Below are positions 35,987 to 43,911 of a stretch of 64,000 nucleotides of DNA, piece after piece (position 1 is the first letter of the stretch; each line of letters begins with the position of its first letter). Origin of the DNA: Nocardia jinanensis (GTDB lineage: Bacteria; Actinomycetota; Actinomycetes; Mycobacteriales; Mycobacteriaceae). A program made the position numbers and the translations under genes. The stretch covers positions 62,001 to 126,000 of the forward strand of contig NZ_BMMH01000008.1 of the NCBI RefSeq assembly GCF_014645735.1, written 5' to 3'. Under the pieces are notes generated by a model. The model was not told where the DNA came from. It saw only the letters and a list, made by a program, of their open reading frames with translations, and searched no databases.

Positions 35987-36916
35987 TCAGCTCAACCGGA
36001 CCCCGCGCAATTTGGCCGGATTGGCATGGTCGTAGGCACCCTGGATCACGCCGTCCACCACGGTGAACCCCATGACCCGCGCGGGGAATCCAGGGTAGTC
36101 ACCATCGGCCGGGCGGGCGTGGATGAGTACGCCCAGCTGCCCGTTGACACGTACGAACTCGATATCCTCGGCGACGAAATCGACACCGGGCCGATCCAGG
36201 CCGTAGCGGCGGAGGAGACCGAGGAACAGCCGGGCGACCTTGTCCGGGCCGAAGATCATATTGCGCGCGGTCTGCGTGGTACCGCCGGAATCGCCGATCA
36301 TCACCGCGTCGGGGTGCAGTACCGCCGCCACCGCCTGCGCATCACCGGCGCCCAGCGCGACGAGTAGTTTCTGTACTGCTGCCTCGTGTTCGTCGTCGGC
36401 GGCGACCGGCGGGGTCTGTTCGCGGACGACCTTGCGTGCGCGGGCGGCCAGCTGCCGGGCGGCCTCCGGAGTGATATCGAGAATCCCGGCGATCTCACCG
36501 TAGGGAACCGCCAGGCCCTCGTGCAGTACGAAGGCCACACGTTGCGGTGGGGTGAGCTGGTCCAAGACCACCAGCGCGGCCATCCGGAACTCTTGGCGCA
36601 GCACCACCGAGGCGAGCGGGTCCGAACCCGGGGCACCGGACAGTGGCGTCACCACCGGTTCCGGAAGCCACTGGCCCACATAGCTTTCCCGGCGCACCGC
36701 GGCGCTGCGCAACCGATCCAGGCAGAGCCGGGAGACCACGGTGGTCAACCAGGCGCGCAGATCCTCGATCTCCGATTGCGAGGTTCCGGCCAGTCGCAGC
36801 CAGCTCTCCTGGACAGCGTCCTCGGCATCGGCCACACTGCCGGTCAGCCGGTAGGCCACCGCCAGCAGATGCCCGCGATGGGACTCGAAAAGGTCGGCGA
36901 GAAGGGCGGCTACCAC
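35987..36916 (-). CDS. sigJ: ECF RNA polymerase sigma factor, ECF41/SigJ type with SnoaL-like C-terminus
   Basis: A 309-residue sigma factor. Region 2 (about 8-75: HLLAVAYRLTGSVADAEDAVQESWLRL) and region 4 (about 115-165: LTPPQRVAFVLHEGLAVPYGEIAGILDITPEAARQLAARARK) recognise -10 and -35. The ECF41 hallmark WLPEP is at 83-87 in the linker. The C-terminal 130 residues are a SnoaL/NTF2-like domain that in this group replaces an anti-sigma factor; the usual DGGGK motif is changed to DSGGT (209-213). ECF41 factors typically drive an oxidoreductase or carboxymuconolactone decarboxylase gene; one with a matching promoter lies at 39055. The start is the GTG at 36916. Confidence 0.88.
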   Translation of the reverse strand: MVAALLADLFESHRGHLLAVAYRLTGSVADAEDAVQESWLRLAGTSQSEIEDLRAWLTTVVSRLCLDRLRSAAVRRESYVGQWLPEPVVTPLSGAPGSDPLASVVLRQEFRMAALVVLDQLTPPQRVAFVLHEGLAVPYGEIAGILDITPEAARQLAARARKVVREQTPPVAADDEHEAAVQKLLVALGAGDAQAVAAVLHPDAVMIGDSGGTTQTARNMIFGPDKVARLFLGLLRRYGLDRPGVDFVAEDIEFVRVNGQLGVLIHARPADGDYPGFPARVMGFTVVDGVIQGAYDHANPAKLRGVRLS

Positions 36917-37020
36917 CGCCGGAATTCTACGGAGCCTCGCTGTCCGGCCCGGCGGCGCCCCGGTGCGGGGGCACCGGAATTCGGGTGCCGGAAAGCATGT
37001 CGGACTGCCACCATCATGGG

Positions 37021-37596
37021 ATGGAGGAGTGCATATTGTCCGATGGGACCATCTGGCTGAGCCGCCCGGCGGATTCCGATATCGAGGCGATCATCGAATG
37101 CTGTCAGGATCCGGCGATCGCTCGATGGGTGACGATCCCGGTTCCCTACGGCCGCGCCGACGCCGAATACTTCGTCCGCACCAGATCGGCCGAGGGCTGG
37201 GCCGGCAGCAGCCCCACCTGGGCTATCCGGCTCGGTGAGCACGGCCGGCTCGTCGGCACCGTGGGCCTGGGGGTCCGCCCGCAGGACGAGGGCTCCGCCG
37301 AAATCGGTTACTGGGTCGCCGCCGGGCACCGGCGGCAGGGACTGATGTCCCGAGCCATCGCACTGGCGTGTGATTTCGGTTTCGACCCGCAGGGTATGGG
37401 CTTGACCCGCATCCAGTGGCGCGCCCTCGTCGGCAACCACCCCTCTGCCGCCGCGGTCCGCAAACACGGATTCCGGTACGAGGGCCTCTCCCGGCTCGGC
37501 AGTGTGCTGCGCGGAAGTCGCCGCGACCATTGGATGGCCGCCCGCCTGCGCACCGATCCGCCCGGTCCGGCGGACGGCTGGCCGGCCGGGGTCTGA
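37021..37596 (+). CDS. GNAT-family N-acetyltransferase
   Basis: A 191-residue RimJ/RimL-like acetyltransferase. The N-terminus (GTIWLSRPADSDIEAIIECCQDPAIARW), the acetyl-CoA loop EIGYWVAAGHRRQGLMSRAIALACDFGF and the tail NHPSAAAVRKHGFRYEGLSRLGSVLRG(S)R...W match the group that acetylates protein or small-molecule amines. The substrate is unknown. The ATG at 37021 has no strong Shine-Dalgarno site. It is convergent with the DAHP synthase gene. Confidence 0.85.
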   Translation: MEECILSDGTIWLSRPADSDIEAIIECCQDPAIARWVTIPVPYGRADAEYFVRTRSAEGWAGSSPTWAIRLGEHGRLVGTVGLGVRPQDEGSAEIGYWVAAGHRRQGLMSRAIALACDFGFDPQGMGLTRIQWRALVGNHPSAAAVRKHGFRYEGLSRLGSVLRGSRRDHWMAARLRTDPPGPADGWPAGV

Positions 37597-37705
37597 TCCG
37601 CGGAATTCGTCGTATCGGGCGATATCGCCGCCGGACTGCACGATTGTCACCGTCCGGCCGGCCGCGCCGCGGACCCGTGATCCGTACGGCGCAGCGACCG
37701 GATCG

Positions 37706-38797
37706 TCAGCGCCGGCGGCGCTGGGCGACGGCGTCGGCCAGCCGGTCCAGCTGGGCGGCGGTGGTGTCCCAGTCCATGCAGGCGTCGGTGATGGACTGGC
37801 CGTAGGTGAGGTCGGCCGACCGTCCCAGAGTGAGGTCCTGGCGGCCCTCGACCAGGAAGCTCTCCAGCATCACACCGACCACACCGGGTTCCCCGGCGGC
37901 CAGCCGTTCGGCGATATCGGCGACGACAACGGGCTGGCGCCGGTGGTCCTTGTTGCTGTTGCCGTGGCTGGCGTCGACGACGATGCGCTGCGGCAGTTTC
38001 GACTTCTCCAGCCGCGCGCACGCGTCGGCCACCGAGGCGGCGTCGTAATTGGTGCCGTTGGACCCGCCGCGCAGGATCACATGGCAGTCCTCGTTGCCCG
38101 CGGTGCGGATGAGCGCGGAACGGCCGTCGAGATCGGTACCCGGGAACACATGGCTGGCCGCGGCCGCCCGGACCCCGTCCACGGCGACCTGCACATCACC
38201 GTCGGTCCCGTTCTTGATCCCGACCGGCATGGACAGCGCGCTGCTCAGCTGCCGGTGCACCTGGCTGGCCGCGGTACGGGCGCCGATCGCGCCGTAGGAG
38301 ACCAGATCCGAGATGTACTGCGGGGTGATGGGGTCGAGGAACTCACAGGCCACCGGCAGACCCAGCGCGGTGATGTCGAGCAGCAGCTGACGGCCGATAC
38401 CCAGACCGGTGTTGACGTCGAAGCTGCCGTTGAGATGCGGATCGTTGATCAGACCCTTCCACCCCAGCGTGGTGCGCGGCTTCTCGAAGTAGACCCGCAT
38501 CACCAGATGCAGCCGGTCGGACAGGTCCGCCGACGCGGCGGCCAGACGCCGGGCGTAGTCGAGGGCGGCGGCGGGGTCGTGTACCGAGCAGGGACCGACC
38601 ACCACCATGAGGCGGTCGTCGAGTCCGTTGAGGACCTCGACGGTGGATTTGCGTCCGGCCCGGACGATGGCGGCGTGATCGTCGGTGATCGCGTGGACCC
38701 GGCGTACCTCGGCAGGCGAGCGTAACGGGCTCACGCTGAGGGTGCGCTGATCGTCCAGATCGGAATGGTGGGCGTCGATATCGACTGCGGTTGTCAT
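37706..38797 (-). CDS. aroG: 3-deoxy-7-phosphoheptulonate synthase (class I DAHP synthase)
   Basis: A 363-residue enzyme for the first step of the shikimate pathway, joining PEP and erythrose 4-phosphate. Motifs of the class I (AroF/G/H) type are clear: VVGPCSVHDP, MRVYFEKPRTTLGWKGLINDP, GLPVACEFLDPITPQY, SYGAIGARTAASQVHRQL, FPVGIKNGTDG-like MPVGIKNGTDG, and VDASHGNSNKDHRRQ. Class I enzymes are the minor type beside the class II enzyme in many actinobacteria. It is preceded by a Tyr-Phe-Trp-Phe leader peptide and an attenuator-like hairpin, so expression should respond to aromatic amino-acid supply. Confidence 0.92.
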   Translation of the reverse strand: MTTAVDIDAHHSDLDDQRTLSVSPLRSPAEVRRVHAITDDHAAIVRAGRKSTVEVLNGLDDRLMVVVGPCSVHDPAAALDYARRLAAASADLSDRLHLVMRVYFEKPRTTLGWKGLINDPHLNGSFDVNTGLGIGRQLLLDITALGLPVACEFLDPITPQYISDLVSYGAIGARTAASQVHRQLSSALSMPVGIKNGTDGDVQVAVDGVRAAAASHVFPGTDLDGRSALIRTAGNEDCHVILRGGSNGTNYDAASVADACARLEKSKLPQRIVVDASHGNSNKDHRRQPVVVADIAERLAAGEPGVVGVMLESFLVEGRQDLTLGRSADLTYGQSITDACMDWDTTAAQLDRLADAVAQRRRR

Positions 38798-38848
38798 CGT
38801 GGGTGGTGTCCTTCTCGTTCGGGCCGACCCACGGAAACGTTTGCCCGT

Positions 38849-38870
38849 CGAGCCGGTCTTATCCGGCTCG
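38849..38870 (-). terminator. Attenuator-like hairpin in the aroG leader
   Basis: 8-bp stem CGAGCCGG/CCGGCTCG around a 6-nt loop, 14 bp after the leader-peptide stop and 52 bp before the aroG start. It has no U-tract, so it could be the pause, terminator or anti-terminator arm. Confidence 0.55.
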
Positions 38871-38883
38871 GGGGTGAAACTGG

Positions 38884-38955
38884 TCAGCGCGCGGGGTAGC
38901 GGCAGACCGACCCGCCCCGGGCCGGCTTGCTAAACCAGAAATACACGCGCTGCAC
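38884..38955 (-). CDS. Aromatic leader peptide controlling aroG
   Basis: A 23-codon reading frame from GTG to TGA, too short for usual gene callers. After three residues it reads V-Y-F-W-F, four aromatic residues in a row, followed by a Lys/Arg/Gly-rich stretch and one more Tyr. This is the classic design of a ribosome-mediated attenuator for aromatic biosynthesis. There is no Shine-Dalgarno site; TACCGT ends 8 nt before the GTG, so translation is probably leaderless. Similar leader peptides are known before DAHP synthase genes in Corynebacterium. Confidence 0.8.
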   Translation of the reverse strand: MQRVYFWFSKPARGGSVCRYPAR

Positions 38956-38963
38956 GATTGGTC

Positions 38964-38969
38964 ACGGTA
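38964..38969 (-). promoter_or_regulatory. -10 element of the aroG leader transcript
   Basis: TACCGT on the minus strand, 8 nt before the leader-peptide GTG at 38955. No good -35 is visible at 17-18 nt. Confidence 0.5.
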
Positions 38970-39054
38970 CCAGGCGGTTGACCGCAGATGTCGATCCGGG
39001 GCGGAATAGCCCGAAAGAAAGTGATACTCAACACAATTCCGCCCCGCTATCGTT

Positions 39055-39522
39055 TCAGAACATACCGGGCTCGTAGTTCCCGGCCGGGGTGTGGGCGATG
39101 GCGTTGAGCCGGTTCCACGCGTTGATCGTGGCGATGGCGACGAGCAAACCGCCGATCTGGTCTTCGTCGTAGTGTTTGCGGACGCGCTGCCAGGTGTCCT
39201 CGCTCACCCCGCCGCCGTCGGCCAGCCGGGTGCCCGCCTCGGTGAGTTCGAGCGCGGCGCGTTCGGCCTCGGTGAACACCGTCGCCTCCCGCCACGCGGC
39301 GATCAGGTTGATCCGCAGCGAGGTCTCCCCGGCGTGCAGGGCGTCCTTGGTGTGCATATCCAGGCACATCGCGCAGCCGTTGATCTGGCTGGCGCGGATC
39401 TTCACCAGCTCATAGGTGGCGGCGGGCAGGCCCGAGCCCTCGGCGACCTTGCCGGCGGTGGTCAATCGCTTGACGTAGCTCGCGGTGACCTTGTTCTCGA
39501 AGAGATTCACGCGGGGTTCCAT
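39055..39522 (-). CDS. Carboxymuconolactone decarboxylase-family protein (AhpD-like)
   Basis: A 155-residue alkylhydroperoxidase-type protein. The redox/catalytic signature SQINGCAMCLDMHTKDA places C50 and C53 with H57 as in AhpD-fold proteins, which reduce peroxides or act on lactones. The ATG at 39522 follows AAAGGAA. A promoter matching the ECF41 consensus lies 38-64 bp upstream, which ties it to the ECF41 sigma gene at 35987. The SDR gene upstream is on the same strand, 99 bp away. Confidence 0.87.
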   Translation of the reverse strand: MEPRVNLFENKVTASYVKRLTTAGKVAEGSGLPAATYELVKIRASQINGCAMCLDMHTKDALHAGETSLRINLIAAWREATVFTEAERAALELTEAGTRLADGGGVSEDTWQRVRKHYDEDQIGGLLVAIATINAWNRLNAIAHTPAGNYEPGMF

Positions 39523-39559
39523 GTCGGATTCCTTTCGTTCCTGCCTTGTCACAGAGAAA

Positions 39560-39586
39560 GACGAGATACCGAACGCAGGTGTGACA
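39560..39586 (-). promoter_or_regulatory. ECF41-type promoter for the CMD-family gene
   Basis: On the minus strand TGTCACA (39586-39580), then 16 nt, then CGTC (39563-39560). This equals the ECF41 consensus TGTCACA-N16-CGTC exactly. The expected start of transcription is about 39553, giving a 30-nt leader that includes the AAAGGAA ribosome site. Confidence 0.85.
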
Positions 39587-39621
39587 TCCCGCCGGAATCA
39601 CCGTGCGCGGGCCGGTACGGA

Positions 39622-40500
39622 TCAGGCCGAGAAATCGAACTTCACATCGGTCGACCGCTCCGAGAGCTCCCATAGCGAACGGGCGGTGAGCTGGTCTTTC
39701 GCCCGTTTCGAACAACCGGAGGGGCCCGGGTGGCCACGCATTCCGCCCAGGCCGGTGGGCCCGTAGTACGCACCCGGCTCCACGGGGGCGGTCGCGGCGA
39801 AGAGTTCGGGCAGCGCCCCCATCTCCGCGCTCTGCGCGAACACCTTGTTGCCGATGTTCATCACTGAGTCGAATACGGTCTCGGTATGCGACTGGAGGCC
39901 GGTTGCCGCATAACCCGGATGGGCCGCCAGCGATAGTTTCGCCGATCCGGCCGCGGTGAGCCGGCGCTGCAACTCGAAGGCGAAGAGTAGATTCGCCAGC
40001 TTCGACTGCCCATAGGCAGACCAGCGCTTATATGGCCGCCGCTCCCAGTTGAGATCGTCGAGATCAATGGCTCCCGCGGCGTGGGCGCCGCTGGACAGGG
40101 TGACGATCCGCTCGCCGATCTTGCCCACCAGCAACCCGGTCAGCGCGAAATGGCCGAGATGATTGGTACCGATCTGCATCTCGAAGCCGTCGGCGGTGCG
40201 CCGCAGCGGTACCGCCATCACGCCGGCATTGTTGATCAGCACATCCGCGCTCGCCACCCCGGCGGCGAATTCGCGGACCGAGGACAGATCGGCCAGATCC
40301 AGGTGCCGGACCTGCGCCCGCTCCCCGATCTCGTCGGCGACGGCCTGCCCCTTGCTCACATTCCGGCAGGCCAGGATCACCTGCGCCCCGGCACCGGCGA
40401 GGGCGCGCGCGGCAACCGCGCCCAGCCCGCTGTTGGCACCGGTGATGATGACGGTTCGACCCTGCTGATCGGGGATGTCCCCGACGCCCCAACCACTCAT
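39622..40500 (-). CDS. Short-chain dehydrogenase/reductase
   Basis: A 292-residue NAD(P)-dependent oxidoreductase of the retinol-dehydrogenase-like SDR group. The cofactor motif is TGANSGLG at 20-27, the NNAGVM motif follows strand 4, and the catalytic YGQSK lies near 163-167 with a Ser (LSSGAH) upstream. The C-terminal third resembles protochlorophyllide/retinol-type SDRs. The substrate is unknown. It lies on the same strand as the CMD-family gene; ECF41 factors often accompany oxidoreductases, but the ECF41 promoter sits after this gene, not before it. Confidence 0.87.
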   Translation of the reverse strand: MSGWGVGDIPDQQGRTVIITGANSGLGAVAARALAGAGAQVILACRNVSKGQAVADEIGERAQVRHLDLADLSSVREFAAGVASADVLINNAGVMAVPLRRTADGFEMQIGTNHLGHFALTGLLVGKIGERIVTLSSGAHAAGAIDLDDLNWERRPYKRWSAYGQSKLANLLFAFELQRRLTAAGSAKLSLAAHPGYAATGLQSHTETVFDSVMNIGNKVFAQSAEMGALPELFAATAPVEPGAYYGPTGLGGMRGHPGPSGCSKRAKDQLTARSLWELSERSTDVKFDFSA

Positions 40501-40624
40501 GTGGCGAGTCTAATGCGCGCCGGCGACGTGTACCGGGCATGACGGACCGGGTATCGCACAGGGATCCGCATCGCCCGGTCAGCGCCGGGACCTGCGTGAA
40601 AGCGATCCGACCTTCCCAAATGAG

Positions 40625-40643
40625 ATAGGTTTGCCTAACCTAT
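40625..40643. promoter_or_regulatory. IdeR (iron) box upstream of nbtT
   Basis: ATAGGTTTGCCTAACCTAT, a near-palindromic 19-mer close to the IdeR/DtxR consensus TTAGGTTAGCCTAACCTAA, 49 bp before the nbtT start. It implies repression by iron-loaded IdeR. Confidence 0.85.
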
Positions 40644-40691
40644 TACCGGACCGGAAACGCGCCGCACACGCTTTCGAGTCCCTGTTTCCCT

Positions 40692-42314
40692 ATGAGGCAT
40701 ATCGTGACTTCCACCGCCGCCGGCACCCACCGTGACGGCTATGTTCCCTTTCCCGCGGATCTGGCCGATACCTACCGTGCCGCCGGCTACTGGACCGGCA
40801 GAACCGTGGACGATCTGCTCCGCGATACCGCCCGCCGCGGCCCGGAGCGTCCGGCACTGCTCGGCGACCGGCCGCTGACCTATGCCGAACTGGACACCGA
40901 GGCAGACCGGATGGCCTACGGATTCCTGGCCCTCGGTATCGCCCCGGGCGATCGGGTGATCGTGCAGCTGCTCAATACTCCCGAGTTCGCGATCACGCTG
41001 TTCGGGTTGCTGCGCGCCGGCATCATTCCGGTACTCACCTTGCCCGCGCACCGCCGGGCCGAGATCGAGCACCTGGCCGGCCTCTCCGGTGCGGTCGCGT
41101 ACCTGGTCGCGGACCGCCAGGGCGATTTCGACTACCGGGAACTGGCCGCCGGCCTCCTGTCTGCCGTCGGATCGTTGCGCCATGTCCTGGTCTCGGGCGA
41201 GCCCGGCGAATTCACCGAGCTGATGTCCATCGCTCGCGACAGCGGATCGCTGCCCACGATCGATCCTGCCGATATCGCCCTCATGCTGGTATCCGGCGGT
41301 ACCACCGGGCTCCCGAAACTCATCGCCCGCACCCACGACGACTACGTCTACAACGCCACCGCCAGCGCGGCCGTATGCGAACTCGGCGACCGGGACATCT
41401 ACCTGGCCACGCTGCCCGCAGCGCATAATTTCCCGCTGGCCTGCCCGGGCATTCTCGGCACCGTGGCGACCGGGGGCGCGGTGGCCTTCACCACCGATCC
41501 CAGCCCGGAGAGCGCTTTCGCGGTGATCGAACGCTTTCGCGTGACCGTCACCGCGGTGGTGCCGCCGCTGGCACAACTGTGGTCGGCCGCCGTCGAATGG
41601 GAGGACGCCGATATCTCCTCCCTGCGGCTGTTGCAGGTCGGCGGCGCGAAACTGGCCGAGGTCAACGCGCGCGAAGTAGCGCCCGCGCTGAACGTGACCC
41701 TGCAGCAGGTGTTCGGCATGGCCGAGGGACTACTGAACTTCACCAGGCTCGACGACGACCCCGATATCATCTGCACCACCCAGGGCCGGCCGCTGTGCCC
41801 GGCCGACGAGATCAGAGTGGTCGACGAGGACGGCGCCGATATCGCGCCGGGCGTGGAGGGCGAACTGCTCACCCGCGGCCCGTACACCCTGCGCGGCTAC
41901 TATCGCGCGCCCGAGCACAATGCGCGCGCCTTCACCCCCGAAGGTTATTACCGCAGCGGCGATCTGGTGCGGCAGCTGCCCAGCGGCCACCTGGTGGTGT
42001 CGGGACGGATCAAGGATGTGATCAACCGGGGCGGGGAGAACATCTCCTGCGACGAACTCGAGGAGCATCTGCTCGCTCACCCGGCCGTCCGGCACGCGGC
42101 CGCTGTCGGCCTGCCCGACCCCGCTCTCGGCGAAAAGGTCTGCGCGGTACTGGTCGTCACCGGCGATACACCGACCCTGGCCGAGATCAAGGAGTTCCTC
42201 ACCGGTCGCGGCCTGGCCACCTACAAACTCCCGGATGTATTGCGCCGAGCGGACACCCTGCCGCTGACCGCTGTGGGCAAGATCGACAAGAAAGCCCTGC
42301 GCACCCAGGGATAG
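40692..42314 (+). CDS. nbtT: Salicyl-AMP ligase (aryl adenylation enzyme for siderophore)
   Basis: A 540-residue ANL enzyme of the DhbE/MbtA/EntE group that activates salicylate (or 2,3-dihydroxybenzoate) and loads it on an aryl-carrier protein. Motifs: SGGTTGLPKLIARTH (phosphate loop), LPAAHNFPLACPG, VFGMAEGLLNFTR, YYRSGDL(V), GRIKDVINRGGENISCDE and the catalytic lysine in LTAVGKIDKKAL. Salicylate is preferred here because the convergent neighbour is a salicylate synthase. The pair matches nbtS/nbtT of Nocardia nocobactin biosynthesis, from memory. Iron control is shown by the box at 40625. Confidence 0.82.
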   Translation: MRHIVTSTAAGTHRDGYVPFPADLADTYRAAGYWTGRTVDDLLRDTARRGPERPALLGDRPLTYAELDTEADRMAYGFLALGIAPGDRVIVQLLNTPEFAITLFGLLRAGIIPVLTLPAHRRAEIEHLAGLSGAVAYLVADRQGDFDYRELAAGLLSAVGSLRHVLVSGEPGEFTELMSIARDSGSLPTIDPADIALMLVSGGTTGLPKLIARTHDDYVYNATASAAVCELGDRDIYLATLPAAHNFPLACPGILGTVATGGAVAFTTDPSPESAFAVIERFRVTVTAVVPPLAQLWSAAVEWEDADISSLRLLQVGGAKLAEVNAREVAPALNVTLQQVFGMAEGLLNFTRLDDDPDIICTTQGRPLCPADEIRVVDEDGADIAPGVEGELLTRGPYTLRGYYRAPEHNARAFTPEGYYRSGDLVRQLPSGHLVVSGRIKDVINRGGENISCDELEEHLLAHPAVRHAAAVGLPDPALGEKVCAVLVVTGDTPTLAEIKEFLTGRGLATYKLPDVLRRADTLPLTAVGKIDKKALRTQG

Positions 42315-42347
42315 ATCGGGTCGCCGGACCCGACCGTCTCCCCCGGG

Positions 42348-42392
42348 GCAGCGTGGCGCCCTACGCCTTCACCACGTAGGGCGCCACGCTGC
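42348..42392. terminator. Shared bidirectional terminator of nbtT and nbtS
   Basis: Perfect 18-bp stem (42348-42365 with 42375-42392) and a 9-nt loop. The right arm and loop lie inside the last codons and stop of nbtS, so the hairpin overlaps coding sequence. Confidence 0.85.
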
Positions 42393-43674
42393 CCAGCTTT
42401 TCGCAGGTCTCCTCGAATTCGCGATCGGGCCGGGACTGCGCGACGACTCCGGCGCCCGCGCGCAACCACGCGCCCTCCCCGGTCTGGTACACGGCGCGCA
42501 GGACCAAAGCGGCCTCCAGCGCGCCGGTCGGTGAGACCATCAGCACCGCGCCGGAGTACAGGCCACGCGGACGGTCGTGGCGGAACACCGAATCCACTCC
42601 GGGTCTCTTGGGAATACCGGAGGCGGTCACCGACGGGAAGATAGCGTCCAGCGCGTCCCACGCCGTGCGTCCGGCCGCGAGGCGCCCCCGCACCGTCGAG
42701 GCGAGATGCTGCACACTGCCGCGTTCGCGCACCGCCATGAAATCCGATACCGAGGTGGTGCCCGGTTCGGCGACCGTATTCATCTCGGCGAAGCAGGTCT
42801 GCACGGAGAGGGCGTGTTCGACGATCTCCTTCGGATCGGTGACCAGTTCCGCCCGGGCCGCGCTGTCCATCTCGGCGCCGAGGCCGAAAGCGCGGGTGCC
42901 CGCGAGCGGTTCGGTACTGACCATTCGTTCGTCGTCCACCGACAACACCAGCTCCGGGCTGAACCCGGCCGCCTCCAGACCGCCCAGCTTCAGCAGGAAC
43001 GATCGAGCGGGCGTGTTGTGCGCCCGGCCGAGCCGATAGGTGGCGGGGATATCCACTCTGAACGGCAGTTCGACCTTCCGCGACAGGATGACCTTCTGGT
43101 ACCGCCCGGAATTGATCTCCTCGACGACCTCGGCGACGCGCTCCCGGTACCCGGAGTTGTCGATCCGCACATCCACCGGATAGGGCTGTGGCAGCGCGCT
43201 GTCCTGTGCACGGGCGATAATGTCGGCCAGAGTGGCAGCCTCCTCGGGGCCGGCACCGGTGATCCATACCGCGCCGGAGGTATCGATGCGCACCTCCACA
43301 CGTGGAATCACGAGATGGACCAGTGGGGTGCCGGGGCGCAGATACCCAGTGGCCCCCAGCGACCACGCGCAGAATTCGAATCCGATCCAGCCGTATGCGT
43401 TTCGCCCGGTCATCGGTAGTGCGGCGAGGACACTGTTCATCACCCCGGCCGGGCTCCCGGCCCAGGGCCTGGCGGTGGTCTCGGCCGCCCAGGTGATCCG
43501 TAGTTCGTCGGCGTCGAGTTCGACCGTGCCGATCGGGTCCGCGGCGAAGACCCATTCACCACCGCGCTCGTAGACCACGTAGTCGCCGAAGTGGTCCTCG
43601 GCGGCCAGGCGGGACATCGCTGCCGCCGGGTCGGTCACATACTCGGCGCGTAAACGTTCGTCCGTAGTCGACAA
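42361..43674 (-). CDS. nbtS: Salicylate synthase (MbtI type)
   Basis: A 437-residue chorismate-utilising enzyme that makes salicylate from chorismate via isochorismate. It follows MbtI throughout: EINSGRYQKVILSRKVE, the TYRLGR..NTPARSFLL segment, STEPLAGTRAFG, DPKEIVEHALSV, FMAVRERGSVQHLASTVRG, FPSVTASGIPKRPGVD, RGLYSGAV, and LRAGAGVV...FEETCEKL. The start is a TTG at 43674 with GGAGGA 4 bp before it. It is convergent with nbtT, and an iron box lies 35 bp upstream. Product should feed nocobactin-type siderophore assembly encoded elsewhere. Confidence 0.87.
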   Translation of the reverse strand: MSTTDERLRAEYVTDPAAAMSRLAAEDHFGDYVVYERGGEWVFAADPIGTVELDADELRITWAAETTARPWAGSPAGVMNSVLAALPMTGRNAYGWIGFEFCAWSLGATGYLRPGTPLVHLVIPRVEVRIDTSGAVWITGAGPEEAATLADIIARAQDSALPQPYPVDVRIDNSGYRERVAEVVEEINSGRYQKVILSRKVELPFRVDIPATYRLGRAHNTPARSFLLKLGGLEAAGFSPELVLSVDDERMVSTEPLAGTRAFGLGAEMDSAARAELVTDPKEIVEHALSVQTCFAEMNTVAEPGTTSVSDFMAVRERGSVQHLASTVRGRLAAGRTAWDALDAIFPSVTASGIPKRPGVDSVFRHDRPRGLYSGAVLMVSPTGALEAALVLRAVYQTGEGAWLRAGAGVVAQSRPDREFEETCEKLGSVAPYVVKA

Positions 43675-43708
43675 CGATCCTCCAAGGCTAACCGGCCAAA
43701 CCAGAAAG

Positions 43709-43727
43709 TAAGGTTAGCATTACCTCT
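43709..43727. promoter_or_regulatory. IdeR (iron) box upstream of nbtS
   Basis: TAAGGTTAGCATTACCTCT, similar to the IdeR consensus (the left half AGGTTAG matches, the right half is weaker), 35 bp before the nbtS start codon. Confidence 0.75.
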
Positions 43728-43911
43728 CTTTATCGGGTGGTGTGGAAACACCGGAAACGTGCCAAACAACCCCAATGGCGCGAGAGCCGTCCATAGTGGT
43801 TGGCAACGAGTAGTTTCAACCGCCGACAACGATCGGGCTCTGCCGTAGGAGTCGCGCGGAGTTCGCCCAGACGCGGGGCCTGTCGCCCCATCCGAGCAGA
43901 GGATCCACACC

